Origin: Phoebastria nigripes
Lineage: Eukaryota; Chordata; Aves; Procellariiformes; Diomedeidae
NCBI GenBank assembly: GCA_035582835.1
Contig: JAYKAV010003060.1
Coordinates: 8,852 to 72,851, forward strand
Direction: 5' to 3'
DNA: 64,000 nucleotides
This document shows positions 38,286 through 51,419 of this stretch, piece after piece; positions within the stretch are counted from its first letter, which is position 1, and each line of letters starts with the position of its first letter. The position numbers and the translations under genes are program-made. The notes beneath the pieces were generated by a model. That model searched no databases, was not told the origin of the DNA, and worked only from the letters and a program-made list of their open reading frames with translations.

Positions 38286-41200
38286 GTGAGGAGGGGAGAG
38301 GCTGGGAGACCCATTTATACCCGTCCCCACCTGGGCCCGCTCCGCGCTGCCGGGCGGGGAGCGGCCACGCGCGGGGCTGCCGGGTGCGGGGCGGTGCCAG
38401 GGTAGCGGTGGGATGCGGCCCGGCGCCCGGTAACGCCGGCGGGGCCCGGGTTCGCCGCGGTTCCCCGCGGCCCGCGCGGCGGGGCCTGGTCTCCCCTCAG
38501 CGCCGGGCTGGCGGNNNNNNNNNNNNNNNNNNNNNNNNNNNNNNNNNNNNNNNNNNNNNNNNNNNNNNNNNNNNNNNNNNNNNNNNNNNNNNNNNNNNNN
38601 NNNNNNNNNNNNNNNNNNNNNNNNAGGGGGGCTCGGCGGCCGGCCTGAGGGGCCGTTCCGCGGCTGGAGCCCGCTTTCCCGTCCCGGGGCGGGCTGCCGA
38701 GCGCGGAGGGGGTTGGCGCAGCGTCAGGCGCGGCCGCTGCCGGCGGCGGCTCCGCGCTCTCGGGCCGCGCCGGGGCGGGTGGGCGGCCTTGCGCTGAACA
38801 GCGCGGTGTGCGCGGAGCCCGTCGGCCTGCAGCAGGTGGAAGCAGCCTGTAGCGTTTGGGAGGTGGCGGCGAGGCGCTTGTTTGGCCGTGGCGTTTCCCG
38901 AGACCGGTGCCGATAATGCGTTTTCTGGTTCCGTAGTTGTGCTCTGGAGAGGAAACTTTCTCATGTGCTTAAATTTGGTTTTGTAGCTTTGATACTTTGC
39001 TGGTTAGCGTGCTGGTGTAGTCTAATGAATAGATGAGTGGACGTGGGTTTTTTTCTAGGGTATTTTTGGGTTTTTTTCTTCCCCTTAGCAAAGATTGCAT
39101 TATAAATTTATATGTATAAGGTATAGTATTTGAGCTATATTTATGAATTTAAAAAAAACCTGAAATACAAAAATAAAACTTAAGAAAATTTGAGGAAGGT
39201 TATAGTTCAGGAGGATGTATCACCTCAATTAGCGCTTCTCTAAGTAGCCTTAACAATTTTGGTGTGTTTTTCATGNTTTTTTTCTGGACTTAATCCTACT
39301 AGTTATGCTTACACAGACTGCAATTTATTATCCTTCCATGAAACATGAATGACTAATAAACTTGCCAGTTTGGATTAGTTGAGCAGCTAACTCATGTAAA
39401 TATTCCTAGCTTGCAAAGGTATATGGAAGACACGCATCAGAACTTAATTGTTTCCTACTGGCAGTTCAATGGACTGAATAATACACAAGTTGTTGTGGTG
39501 TTTTTTTTTTAAATTTGTTTTAGTTATCCCTATTTGCAAATGGATTGAGGTCCTGCAGAGACTTTTTCTGGTCTATGGTGTTGCGTTTTTGTGTATTCTG
39601 GTAGAAAACAGAATTTCCCAACAAGTGGAAAATAGACAACTTTAGCATTATTATCTCTGATGTTCTAGGCCAGCAGTCTCTGGGGAAGCCTCGTGTCATA
39701 GTTGTACGTTTGCTGGGTCATCTGTTTAGCCAACAAGACAGCCTAAGCAAAAGCAACAAATGAGCAAAAGTAAAAACAGGCTTTATTGGTTTTGCCTTTT
39801 CACATATTGCCTTTGAGAGTGAAACATGTCAACCACAGTGCTAAGAGGAACAAATGCATTTGATCTATCGGGAAATTGAGGGCGCTTGATTTTGAGGTAA
39901 AGTGACTGTCAGGGCACAGTCCCAATTTGAAACTTTGTTGCAGTTCCTAGTTTTGGTGGTAGGTGCTGAATAACTTAGAGCAATCCCCTTTTTCCTTTTT
40001 TTTTCTTTGTTTTCCTCCTACTTGTTGTGTTGTGTGAGGCAGTTATAGGCTCTGAGGGACAGTAGTTTGTGAGGCCTTGTGCAGAATTACACTAATGGGG
40101 CCCTAATTTCAGTGTCCGGATGCTACCATGCTGTAATCCTTTGGGGCCTCAGTGACCATTCCAGGGCTGCAGAGCTGTATCAAGTGGAACCGCAGGGCTG
40201 ACACTGGCAGAGCTTGTGGCACACCCCTTTGAGGCTGAGCATGTCCTGCTTTGAAACGCCCGTCAAAATGGCATTTTCAATTAAAGTGAAANTGAGCTGG
40301 GTAGATTTGTGAAGGATGTAATTTTATTTGTGTGTGAATGAGATGCTATGCACTGGTTTAAGGTAGACTCACTGGAAGTTGAGGGAGTTGTACCCCCTTC
40401 ATTGGTGTTGCTTGCTGCAATACCCCGTCTAGATTACCTGTTGGAGACTGTATCTACCGATGCACGTGTTAGGCTATTTCTTGCTTCCTTTGCCCTGGTA
40501 CTCAGATTTACATCTGGTAAAAGAAAATTCTGTATGTAGTGGGGAACGATAATTTTCAGTTTAGCAAGGATACTGCTACGTACTCTTAAGTACTGATACT
40601 TTTGTGATACTTCATGCTAAACTTCTAAGTGATATGTCAAGATTCTGAGTGAATATGGAAACTAGTTTCCTTCCAACTTTAATAAACAACTTACATAAAT
40701 TGTAAAAATTGTCTTTTCTTGTAAGAAGTTCTATGTTGTCAAGGTTGTACAAAGAATTGACTCTTCAGTACTATTCATGCTGTGAGAGGAGCTATACAAT
40801 TAACGGTTTTTTCCCTGTTGTGGAGAAATGACAGACTAGCTAACTTTTTAAAATATCTTTATTTTTTAGAACTAGATTTCCTGAAATCACAGTTGTTCCC
40901 AATACGATTTTGTGACTTGATTTCTAGAAGAAATTGTATGTGAATGTATTTATTTTCTAGTGATTAAACTTTGATATGTTGTATGAGTCTTCAACAAGCT
41001 TTAAAAATTATTTTTCTTAAAACTCTTCTGTTAATACTTAGCCTCTTTAGAAACTATTAGATAAGTGAAAAATTACATAAACTTTTTCCTTTCATAGACA
41101 ATGATTTGCAAGGAACAAATAGTTCAGGATCATTGGGTGGTCTTGATGTTCGTAGAAGAATCCCTATAAAGCTTATCTCAAAACAGACCAATAAAACCAA

Positions 41201-44200
41201 ACCTGCACCGCGAACTCCAAGAAATATGAACAGGATGCCTTCAAAGACACAAGCTGGTGATGAAGGTAAATTAATATACATACTAGCCCTGTAGTAGGGA
41301 AGCGTATTATTCCGCAGGATTGTTCAAGACTTTATTCAGTCTTGGAGACTTAGAGTCCAAGGTCCTGTCCACATGCAAAACAAGTTTCAAATTTCCAGGT
41401 ACTGCTGCACTATGAGGATTAAATGGTGCACATTCCCAAAATAGACGGTCTTACTATTTTGACTGTACCTTTCTGTAGAATGGGCCCAGCAGATTAGAAG
41501 CGCTGCGGCATTTCTTGATGATTTCAGTACAGAATGACACATGCTCTTAATAGCAGCCGGTGACAATTAGGAAAGCGTTGTGGTTGGCTCGTGTCTTTCT
41601 TCTTTTTCTTCTTTCCACAGAAGAATTTGATTATAACGAAGAGGAGCGATACGAATGCAAAGGAGGTGAAATGTTTGGCAATCAAAGGAGGTTCCCTGGA
41701 CCCATCTTTTGGGACTATAAGGTAAAGTCATGGATGGGACGTCGTGAGTCTTTGTCTGTGAATCTTACCGAACTGTAGGTAGTCCTGGTAGATACCTTCT
41801 TAAATAAAGGTGCTTCCATTACTTTTGACTGACTGAAAATACATTCTCTGCTTTCTCATGTTTGTGGTGCTATTGCTTCCTTCTGAACTAATTCAGAATA
41901 ATGGGTGTGTTGGTGATAATTGAAATAAGAAGCTTTAGTGATGTTGGATTTTGTTCTCCCACCCCCTTCTCTATCCTATCAGATAAACTTGCTGGGGGAA
42001 AAGGATGATACACCGGTCCATTTCTGTGATAAGTGTGGATTGCCCATCAAAATGTATGGACGCATGGTGAGTGAAATTACCAGTGGAAGATGCAGCCGTG
42101 GTTTCCCTTTAGGTAAAATTAGGTTTTACTATGTCTCTGAGGCCTCTAGAGGTTACTGATTTCAGCATGCCTCTGAATAAACAGCAGAAGAATATCAGGA
42201 TGGAACTGGGGACCTTNACTGCTGAAGTGTTTTTGTTCCATCTGTCTGGCTGATTTCACTTAACCCCATGATTTAATAAAGTAAGCTTGAAAATGTTAAA
42301 ACAAAAAATCAAAACACCATCACCAACAAAAAAAACCCTTAAAGTTCAGTGGGTTTTGACCTTACACAGCTTAGCTTTAAAAATAAGCTCTTTCTCTCAA
42401 TTAAAGACTTGCAATGAAGTTAGAAAACACTGTTCACTTTTCTGTCCCTTTAAAATTAGTGTAACAAAATCCCTGAGATTAATTTAGATTTCTAAGTGTG
42501 ATCTAACAGGCTTCAGGATCTGACTTAATGACAGTTAATGCTTTTAAAACTTCCCTTCCTTGCCAGCAAGACAAGTGTAATTAGATTGCATATGCAGCTT
42601 CTGTAAATGTTCATTGTTGGTATTACTGCAAGACTTAAACTTTTGCCTATACGTTTTTGCCAACTCTTAAAAAAACCAAACAAACCTACCCCCAGAAAAC
42701 CCAAACTCAACACAAACTGTTTTAGAAAGTTTCTATGCAAAGATGCTGTAAACTGCTAACTACCACTATGCCTGTTCACCTCATAAGTAACTTAGTTACT
42801 TCTATTATTAGAAATTGTGTGCTGGAGGGAGGAACTGTATTCTGCAAAATGACATAGATATTTATATATGATGTCTTAACAGAGCCATTTTTTGTCTCTA
42901 GATACCTTGCAAGCATGTTTTCTGCTATGACTGTGCTATACTACATGAGAAAAAGGGAGACAAGATGTGTCCAGGGTAAGTTATCTCAAGATTTGTTATT
43001 GAAGGAAATGTAGGAAAGTGACTTCAACATCTTATTTCAGATACTGTATTAACTTGGTTCTTACTTATGTACATTTAGCAGAGGCAGTAGAGTACTCTCT
43101 GCTACACCACTTGGTTATAGTTTCATATCCCATATTTTGGGATTGTAAGAGATCAATGTTTACTTTGTTGTTCAAGTATTTGTGTAGATAACCTGTTATT
43201 GCTCTAATTTGAAAAGGAATAAACTGCAGTTTAATTTACTTAGTGAGAGTGACTCTTGGTAAGTCTTAATGTGCAGAAGGAATTTGTGAGAGTGATGCTA
43301 TTTATAAATTTCCACCTCATGAAATTTTTATGTTCTTTCATAGTTGTGTTTGGAGACTTAAAAACTAGATAAACTTCAAAATCAATGAAATGTTTCTTTC
43401 GTTGCTACAGCGGGGAAAAAATTGTCAGTTCTAATTTGGGTAATTAAGATAAACTGGTTGACTTTTAACAAAAAAAAAAGAATTGCAATTGAGCTCTCTG
43501 TGATGACCATAAATCAATGTTCTCTTCCAATTTAGCTGTAATGAACCTGTGCAGCGAATTGAGCAGTGTGTCCGAGGGTCTCTCTTCATGTGTAGCATTG
43601 TTCAAGGGTGCAAGAGAACTTACCTGTCACAGAGGGACTTACAAGCTCACATCAACCACCGTCATATGAGAGCTGGAAAGCCTGTCACTCGTCCTCCAAT
43701 TGAACCTGTACATCCTCCTATTGCCCCACCACCTGCTGAAATTCCTGAGCGTTTCATAATGCCACCTGAGAAACATCATATGAGCCACATTCCGCCAAAG
43801 CAGCACATCATGATGCCACCACCTCCTTTACAGCATGTGCCACACGAGCATTATAACCAGCCACACGAAGACATTCGTGCGCCTCCTGCAGAGATGTCAA
43901 TGGCTCCACCACCACCTCGCCCAGTCAGTCAGGACACCTTCCGCATTTCAACGAGAAAACACAGCAACTTAATAACTGTCCCTATTCAGGATGATTCGAA
44001 TTCAGGTGCTCGAGAACCACCTCCACCAGCCCCTGCACCTGCTCATCATCATCCTGAATACCAGGGTCAACCAGTGGTATCGCACCCTCATCATATTATG
44101 CCTCCACAGCAACATTATGCACCACCCCCACCCCCACCTCCACCAATAAGTCATCCGCTGCAGCATCCTCCCCAGGCAGCAGGTACTCCTCACATGGTAT

Positions 44201-44577
44201 ATAGCCAAGCTCCTCCACCACCAATGACCTCTGCTCCTCCTCCAATAACCCCGCCACCTGGACATATAATTGCCCAGATGCCACCATATATGAATCATCC
44301 TCCTCCAGGACCTCCCCCTCCTCAGCATGGAGGCCCACCAGTAAATGTAAATGCACCCCCTCCCCATCACTATAATCCTAACTCTTTGCCACAGTTCAGT
44401 GAAGATCAAGGAACTCTTAGTCCCCCTTTCACACAGCCTGGGGGAATGAGTCCAGGGATATGGCCAGCTCCAAGGGGGCCGCCTCCGCCTCCAAGGATGC
44501 AGGGGCCTCCTGCTCAGGCCCCGCTTCCTGGACCACACCACCCTGATCAAGCCAGATACAGACCCTATTACCAATGA
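38273..44577 (+). CDS. CBLL1: CBLL1 / Hakai E3 ubiquitin ligase (6 coding exons, complete)
   Basis: The six exons join in frame into 1482 nt, or 493 aa plus stop; human is 491 aa. CBLL1 (Hakai) ubiquitinates tyrosine-phosphorylated E-cadherin and is also part of the m6A methyltransferase accessory complex. A C3HC4 RING finger is complete: C109, C112, C125, H127, C130, C133, C145, C148. Next to it is the atypical zinc finger of the Hakai pTyr-binding fold, with C166, C172, H185 and H190. The C-terminal ~300 residues are rich in proline, histidine and glutamine (PPPPPPPP runs, HYNQPHEDIRAPP), ending YRPYYQ. The first ATG has 13 coding bases in exon 1, as in human. Intron 1 contains a 110-base N gap that does not touch coding DNA. 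No damage is seen. Expression is expected to be broad, given the CpG-island promoter. Confidence 0.97.
38286..41097 (+). other. CBLL1: CBLL1 intron 1
   Basis: 2.8 kb intron: CpG-island sequence with an N gap at first, then AT-rich DNA. I see no repeat I can name and no gene. Confidence 0.9.
38515..38624. other. Assembly gap of 110 Ns
   Basis: Run of N inside the very GC-rich start of CBLL1 intron 1. The true length of the missing sequence is unknown. Confidence 1.
41098..41265 (+). CDS. CBLL1: CBLL1 exon 2 (residues 5-61)
   Basis: 168 nt. It reads DNDLQGTNSSGSLGGLDVRR and then RIPIKLISKQ, nearly identical to human. The acceptor is TTTCATAG and the donor GTAAAT. Confidence 0.97.
41621..41721 (+). 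CDS. CBLL1: CBLL1 exon 3 (residues 61-94), with NAGNAG acceptor
   Basis: 101 nt if the first AG of CCACAG|AAG| is used, 98 nt if the second is used. The choice adds or drops one glutamate before FDYNEEERYECKGGEMF. The donor is GTAAAG at 41722. Confidence 0.95.
41983..42066 (+). CDS. CBLL1: CBLL1 exon 4 (residues 95-122)
   Basis: 84 nt. It encodes INLLGEKDDTPVHFCDKCGL with the first RING pair C109/C112. The acceptor is CCTATCAG and the donor GTGAGT. Confidence 0.97.
42902..42975 (+). CDS. CBLL1: CBLL1 exon 5 (residues 123-147)
   Basis: 74 nt. It encodes IPCKHVFCYDCAILHEKKGD and then KMCP, holding RING ligands C125, H127, C130, C133 and C145. The acceptor is TTTGTCTCTAG and the donor GTAAGT. 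Confidence 0.97.
43536..44577 (+). CDS. CBLL1: CBLL1 exon 6, coding part (residues 147-493)
   Basis: 1042 nt, one large terminal exon. It holds the last RING cysteine C148, the second zinc finger (C166, C172, H185, H190) and the Pro/His/Gln-rich tail. It ends YRPYYQ and TGA at 44575-44577. The long antisense open frame at 44002-44586 is a shadow of the proline-rich repeats. Confidence 0.97.
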
Positions 44578-45005
44578 TATGAGCAATTATATGAATAGAG
44601 AGTGCTATGAAGAGGATAAAACTATATACAGCACCCTTTTAATTAAGTGTTTGGGGTTATTTTGTTGTGTTTTTTTTTTAAATACTGTCATTTTGACTGT
44701 AAGACATTTTGGGGTTTGAATCTTAAATGATTTTTAAGCCTTGGCCGTAGGACTCTGACTTCAAATATTCTGTAGTGGTAAAATAAGTGGCTTAGTAGAC
44801 CACGGTTGAATTTTAACAGAACTTCTGTCTCTAGTGTGGCTAAATTGTCCTAAGATGAACACTTGTAATATTGTTTCCTGGAGAAAATGAACATGTGTTG
44901 TACCATTCTGAATATTGTTTTTGTTAAATCCAGTGTTTAGTTTCACTTGTGATATGTTTTTGTTAACCTGTGTACAATAATTAAATTGAAATATGGTTGT
45001 AAAAG
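44578..45005 (+). other. CBLL1: CBLL1 3' UTR (proximal form)
   Basis: ATTAAA at 44980-44985 is followed by a G/T-rich stretch (GTGGTGGGGTTTT near 45006), a plausible poly(A) site. Further AATAAA hexamers at 45595-45600 and 48294-48299 could give longer forms. Confidence 0.55.
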
Positions 45006-48000
45006 TGGTGGGGTTTTATATGAAGATAACACAGACATAGTTCTGGGACACCATTTCGGAACTAATACTTTCCAAATGGGCAGCATAATGAAATATTAAG
45101 GGTACTTAAGTATTTCTCCTACTAACAGTTACCATTACTTATAACAAATTCAGGCTATGGTAAATTCATGCCACTAGAAATCAGACATGCAGAAAACTGC
45201 ATTTCAGCTTTTTCTTTCTTTTTTTCTTTAAATTTAGATAAAGCAGCAAGATAAATTTATCAGAAATACAGCTTTGGGCATGACATGAAACCATGTAATA
45301 ATGTATTGTGGGTTTTGGTGGGTTTTTTTGTTTGTTTTAAAGCTACTTTTGTTTTGGAAGGCTCTGTTTACATGTACACTATTCACTGGAGTTGAATTCA
45401 AACTATTGTGTTTACCTATGGCTATGTTTGCGTGGAGGTGGCTGTGAATTGGCTTGCCATGTCTGTGAGAAGCAGATAATTTTTCGTAGGGAAGTGGTGG
45501 TTGCTTCTGTCACTTTATATAGTATGTACAGTAGGAAAACTTCCCATTTGGATAACCTGAAAGTGGTCTGAAATCCCTTATGTAGATACAAAGAAATAAA
45601 AAAGCTACACATCCTTCATCTGTTTAGATTTTGCGATACAGATTTAATTGAACAGACCATAGTTAGGTGTTTTGTTTTGCTTTTTTTAAAAAGTAGCAAT
45701 ATAAGCAGGCCTTCAGGTCTGTTTTGGCCCAAAATTTATGTTTTATAAGCATACTTTTAAAGACAAATGTAATAAATATAAAATGAGAATGTTCTTTTTT
45801 AGTGTGCAGCTGGTAGCAGAACCAGACAATAATAAGACAGTGCTGTCTGTTGTTTGGAGTGCTTATCTTTGCATTTCTGATCAATGTTAGAGCTGAACCT
45901 TTGTTTTTTCAAAATGCCACATTTCTAGCAGTGGTGCTTTTAGATAAAGAATCTTGTGGGTTTTTTTCTAAGGTTTGTAATTTCCTACTGTTCTCGAATA
46001 ATCTGAACCATCTTAAAGCCTCAGTGTTGCTATTTATTTTGTAGACCTTCTTTCCTGCCTCCTAAGTGTTAAATTTATGAAAGAGCTTTGGCAGTGCAAC
46101 ATTCCAAATTTTGTGATTTTACGTATGAACTGCATATTTTTAATTACCAGAGCAAGGGCTCTTTAGATTTACTCTCTGTCCTTGACTGCCATTGATTTCC
46201 TTGTGACCACGGGCAAATCTTTTAGACTACCTTTCAAATAAATACTTCTTTAGAGATGTGCAAATAAATTCTGAGAAATACAAATAAATTCTGGGGTCTA
46301 CAAATGGCCAGTAAGTGTCAACTGCTTAGAAGTCTGCCTAGCTGTAATACGCTTCTTTCTAAGACAGAGTTCTTTGTTTTGGTTTCTCTGAAAAATGAGT
46401 AATTTTAAATACACACTGGCGAAGAAAAAGAGGCTGATTGTGATAGTGTGCTATGGTACGGGGTTGGTTGAAAATTTACTGTTTCAGTGTGTATGAAGGT
46501 GAAAGTGACTCTGCCAGCATTGTTTTGTTTCAGTAACTTAAAATAAACATGTGAGGAACTTTTAAGGACCCCCTTTTGTCACTGTTAAATTACTTGGTAG
46601 GAGGTAGGCTTAGGCAGGTTTATATTACAGCATATAATTTCATCTGGGAGGAAATCTGCATGTCTGATTAATACTCTTTGACTGCAAAGCCAAACTTATG
46701 TGGGACATACCTGTTTTAAACAGACTTACTGGCAGTTCTAGGTACCAGCTTCATTTTGTTTAGGCTGAGAAGGTAACACATGCGGGTTTATGAGGACACT
46801 GTGGCAGGCTTTTGTGCAGGGAGATGCATCAACCTCACCTGTGCGCTCTTGTTTTGGAAAGTAGGACATTCTGAAATCAGCTATTACCTGTCAATTGCAG
46901 GTGATGAGGAAATAAGGCAACTCTTTCCATCATGCTAGTTTTTAGAAATAAGTCAGGTTGCATACTTCTGTTATATGTTACCCACTCTGTTGTGAAACAG
47001 ATGAAGGGTTCAAACTCAATAATTCTGGGTCCACTGCTATTCTTCTTGAAGTTATTGATAAAGTGCTTTTCTGAAAATGCTGTGGCAGTTGAATTGATTA
47101 AGGGAAAACTGCAGCCTTTGCTCTATCAAAAAGCACAAACGACAAATGTCACTGTAGAGAATGCATGAGAATTTTTTTCTGTTTATTTGATGCAAAGGTG
47201 ACATATGTCATATGGACAATGACATATTACTCAAAAAATCAGTGGGATCCCTTGAATTGTTCAGTGACCATGGACTAAAAGTCTTTGTAGTAGAGAACTT
47301 ACTGAAAAGTCATCTTATGTAGGCAGGACTTGGACTTGGGTCAAATTTCTGTGTCCTGCTTGTATAGGAAGACCTAAATCCATTTATTTATTATGTCTTA
47401 AGTATACCTATGTAACTAAAGGCACTGTTAATGCTTTCATATTTACAAAGTTAAAAAATGTCTGTGTAGGTTAAAATCTTGTTAACAGTCTTTTTAATTT
47501 GTTTATGGGGGTTTGGGCGTGTTTTGGGGTTGTTTTCTTTTTTTGTTCAGTTCGTTGGTTGGGGTTTTTTTTGCAAAATACCTGATTGTTTCAGTGTGAG
47601 GTTCAGAAATGCCGTGTATTGTATTTAACTGTATAACTGACAGTCTGAGAAATGGTGAGATGTACTTGCGAATTCTTTGGGTTCCTACTTATGTCTTCCT
47701 GTAAAGACAAACATTTGAATTGAATTAATTATGTTTATTTTGAATAAATATCCCTGTTCGTGGCAGTGATCTCCCTCCCGAGGCATTGCCGAGCAGATCT
47801 CAAGGTTTGAAGAGCACTCTGACGACATTTAAATTTGTCAGCCATTGTAGGTTCCTCTAATAATGTCACATAAGGGAATGAAAAGGGTTTTGATGATGGT
47901 TTGTGTCCACCGTGGAATGAATGAAAGGACGCCAGCAGACGGCCTGAAAACATCAGTGGTTTAGATGCTTGTCTCCTTACACTTTATCTTCAATTCCATC

Positions 48001-50672
48001 TACAACTTTGCTTAAAGGATTGCCTGCAACCATGCATGCTTTACAACAAGCAGGCTAATGGCGTGAACATGTACTTTATGTTTGGTTGTTTTTTAAAAAA
48101 TGCAATTAACATGAAGATTGGATACCTACATGTGTTAAGTGATACTTTTCATGCCTTTTAAAAAAGAAAAATGAAAAATGTGAATTATTTTTTAAAAATC
48201 TGATCCAAGAGAATTGGAAAACCTTACTGGCTGGACTTTCCTTTTCTTTTCACTTACTGCTCTCAAAGGAGTGTCAAATTCTGTTTGTTAAAAAATAAAG
48301 TGGAAGTAGCTCGTATTCATTCCATGTTAGAGTTTGCACACATAGCAAGGGAGAAAAAACGTCTCCTGTATTATGTAAAGTCAGGTGTTCGCAAAAGCAC
48401 ATTTGTGGATATGCTTTCTCTGTGGATCGAGTCTGAACACCTCTCTGTTCTTAAAATGTTTTCTGCTCTGTAAAACTTGTGTCTGATTTTGTGTTGTTTC
48501 TCTCTGCGTGCATTGCCGTGTTGCTGACAAAAGCATGCACAGGGTCGCATCAGAAGGTACTGTCAAGCCTGGGAAGCTGGAGGAGCACAGCGGATTGCAG
48601 TTGCAACGTAATATTGAACGTGTAGGAAATATGTTTGAACTTTTCCTGTTCATATATATGACACTACAGGGTCCAGTGCAGCAGAGAAATGTGCAAGGTT
48701 TATATTCATTTTCATCCTGACTACATTTCTAAAGGAAATGTCAGTATTATACAAGTTGTATTTCCCCTGTTTTTTATTTTATGGTGTTAAAAACAGTTCT
48801 TGGCAATTGTTAAATCAGCTTTATATAGTAATGGTGCCCTCATAACAGTGAGGTTCTTCACTGTATTCAGGTATGTTATATTCATACTAATGGTGCACAC
48901 TGACCAGTTTGTAAAGTGAACTAGCTGCATTTGTTTGGGCAATGTGAGTGACAATAATGAAGTTTAAAGCTGCTTTTAGTCTTGACTGAGCCATAAGACA
49001 GAGTGACGTTAGCAGCTTTTCCTACTCTGAATTGTATCTCCTTGTTCTCTAAATATGGGGCATTAATTTGTTGGGGTTTTTTAAAAATTGTTTTCAGTTT
49101 TGACTCAGTTAATGAGTACAAGAGATTAAAAGATTAAAAAATCCAACATAGGTCTGGAAAGGTGTGGGTGGAATAGCAGCAGGAAGCTGGTAAATTAGCT
49201 CAGTCATCTTGAAACTTTTATCATTCATTTTGATAATAGAACGCAAGTGATTCTCAACTGCTAGTAGGACTGGTTGTAATACACTTATGTTAATGGAAAG
49301 AGTGACAATGTATGCAAGCGGGTGGGAATGTTTCAATTTTTATGTAGTAATGTTTCACAAAAGAACTTCAGCTTAACTGCTTAAAAAACCCCAAAATTAG
49401 TAATTTTAAATAGATGTGAATATGTGTCAGTCAACAAGAGTTTTCTTCAGTTTTATTTGTGAAAACCAATGCTTGAACACAGCTCCAAGATAATTTATGG
49501 CGAATTATTTCCTACACTAAATAAAATCACATAAGTACTAATGAGAGTTCCTGCACTTGTTCTTTGCCATTTCTGGATCAGGTAAACTTTCAGGCATTTT
49601 CTTAGGAAGCAGAAGGGAGCAGATGCATAAAGAAGAGTGAGAAAAGAAAGCTGTCCACATTCATAACAGGGATGAGGAATAGAGAACCGTGAGTGGTGTT
49701 TCTTTTCCACTAAAGAAGTGCTTAAGGATACTTTTTCCTTAATAGAAACTTAGTTTGAAATTGAGAAAAATACAGTCTTGTATGTTATAATGCTTTTTCC
49801 ACTGGACCCAAGACCTTTGAATTTTTTGTCTCTATGTTTCACACAGGCAATCTCGTCTGCACTGCAAAGTGAAAACGAGGCTTGAGAGTAGGCTTGAGCA
49901 TCACAGCCTCCTTGGCTTCTGTATTTTCCATCCCTCTTGCTGGCTGTAAAATGCCTGTTATTTGGTTACCAAGCATCTGCACTGTGCTGAGGAGAGGTAG
50001 GCTCAGGATATGTGATGAATTGACACCATACCTGTCAGCTCTCCAAAAAGAAAGCAGGTATGAAATTTGCCTTTTAGCTTATTATTGAGTAAAATATTAA
50101 AAAGCGGTGTATGATATTGCTCTAACCGAGCAGCAACAGTGCCCAATGGAGGAGCAATAAATATTTAGGTTTCCAAAGGTGCCTGTCTCAAGAATAAGCC
50201 AGTAAATCTGCATCACCACAATATCCCACAAAGGAGCAAGGTGTATGTGCTACAATCTACGTGAGGGTAAACTGCCCAGAGAAATGTTCGTATTAGAGTA
50301 ACAGAGAGTTGAATGCAGAAATAACCAGTACCTGGAGCGGGAAATTGTGTAACGTATCAGAAATACAATGCTGCTGTTGTCAACATAAAATATGAGGAGT
50401 AGGGTGATTTCAGAGGATGACAAGTAGCTGGTAGGGATGTGTGACGTGGGAGTGCAAGGTGCTCTGGTCAAGGCTGTCTAGGTCTCCTGTCCATTTAAGA
50501 AATGGCAAATAGTTTTGGAAGGGGGATCTATGCTCTGGGGCATTGTGCTATATCAGAAGAGTCATTAGTATCGAAATGAATTGTTCTGAGGAGTGCAATT
50601 TAGAAAAGAATATTTTTTTCTTAACCTGAAGCCTGCCAGCAAATCCAATATGGTGTTGAAATGCAATATGTG

Positions 50673-51266
50673 TGTCGTGGTTTAACCCCAGCCAGCAACT
50701 AAACCCCACACAGCTGCTTGCTCACTCCCTGCTGTGGGATGGGGGAAGGAATCAGAAGAGTAAAAGTGAGAAAACTCGTGGGTTGAGATAAAGTCAGTTT
50801 AACAGGGAAAGCAAAAGCTGCACGCACAAGTAGAAGCAAAACAAGGAATTAATCCACCACTTCCCATCGGCAGGCAGGAGTTCAGCCATCTCCAGGAAAG
50901 CAGGGCTCCATCACACGTCACGGTTACTTGGGAAGACAAACGCCATCACTCCGAATGTCCCCCTTTTTCTCCTTCTTCCCCCAGCTTTTATTGCTGAGCA
51001 AAACGTCATATGGTATGGAATATCCCTTTGGTCAGTTGGGGTCAGCTGTCCCGGCTGTGTCCCCTCCCAGCTTCTTGTGCACCCCCAGCCTACTCGCTGG
51101 TGGGGTGGGGTGAGAAGCAGAAAAGACCTTGATTCTGTGTAAGCACTGCTCAGCAATAACGAAAACATCCCTGTTTATCAACACTGTGTTCAGCACAAAT
51201 CCAAAATGTAGCCCCATACTAGCTACTATGAAGACAATTAACTCTATCCCAGCCAAAACCAGCACA
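50673..51266 (-). mobile_element. Solo LTR between CBLL1 and SLC26A3, with 5-bp target duplication
   Basis: A 594-base element runs from TGTCGTGGTTTAACCCC at 50673 to CCAAAACCAGCACA ending 51266. It is flanked by ATGTG on both sides (50668-50672 and 51267-51271). On the minus strand it begins TGTGCTGGTTTTGGCTGGG and ends GGTTAAACCACGACA, the same ends as the LTR at 26077-26640. The middle differs, so it is a related but separate subfamily. No retroviral genes remain. Confidence 0.92.
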
Positions 51267-51419
51267 ATGTGGTATTCCACCAGACTGACTTGCTTTTGCT
51301 GGGGATGTTTGCCTGAGTCTGTATAGGTGCACGTGAGCACAGGACTGGGAGGAACAGCCCGAGCCGGAAAGTTCAGATTCCACTGGTACGATGTGGTATC
51401 ATGATTTTCATAAATATGT

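Larger units (their letters stand above)
37421..38930 (+). promoter_or_regulatory. CBLL1: CpG island and promoter of CBLL1
   Basis: GC-rich, CpG-rich block over CBLL1 exon 1, typical of a housekeeping promoter. Motifs visible are an NRF1-like TGCGCAGGCGCG at 37919-37930, a CTCF-like CCCCCAGGGGGCAG at 37950-37963, and an ETS/GABPA-type CTTCCGG at 38228-38234, about 40 bases before the ATG. No TATA box stands out. The long open frames on both strands here are GC artefacts. Confidence 0.75.

Noticed and set aside
37525..38964. Several open frames of 100-213 codons in the CBLL1 CpG island
   Set aside because: Same GC artefact; some run through the N gap. Only the 13 coding bases at 38273-38285 join to real downstream exons.
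44002..44586. 194-codon antisense open frame in CBLL1 exon 6
   Set aside because: It is the complement of Pro/His-coding repeats (Trp/Arg-rich product), with no domain.
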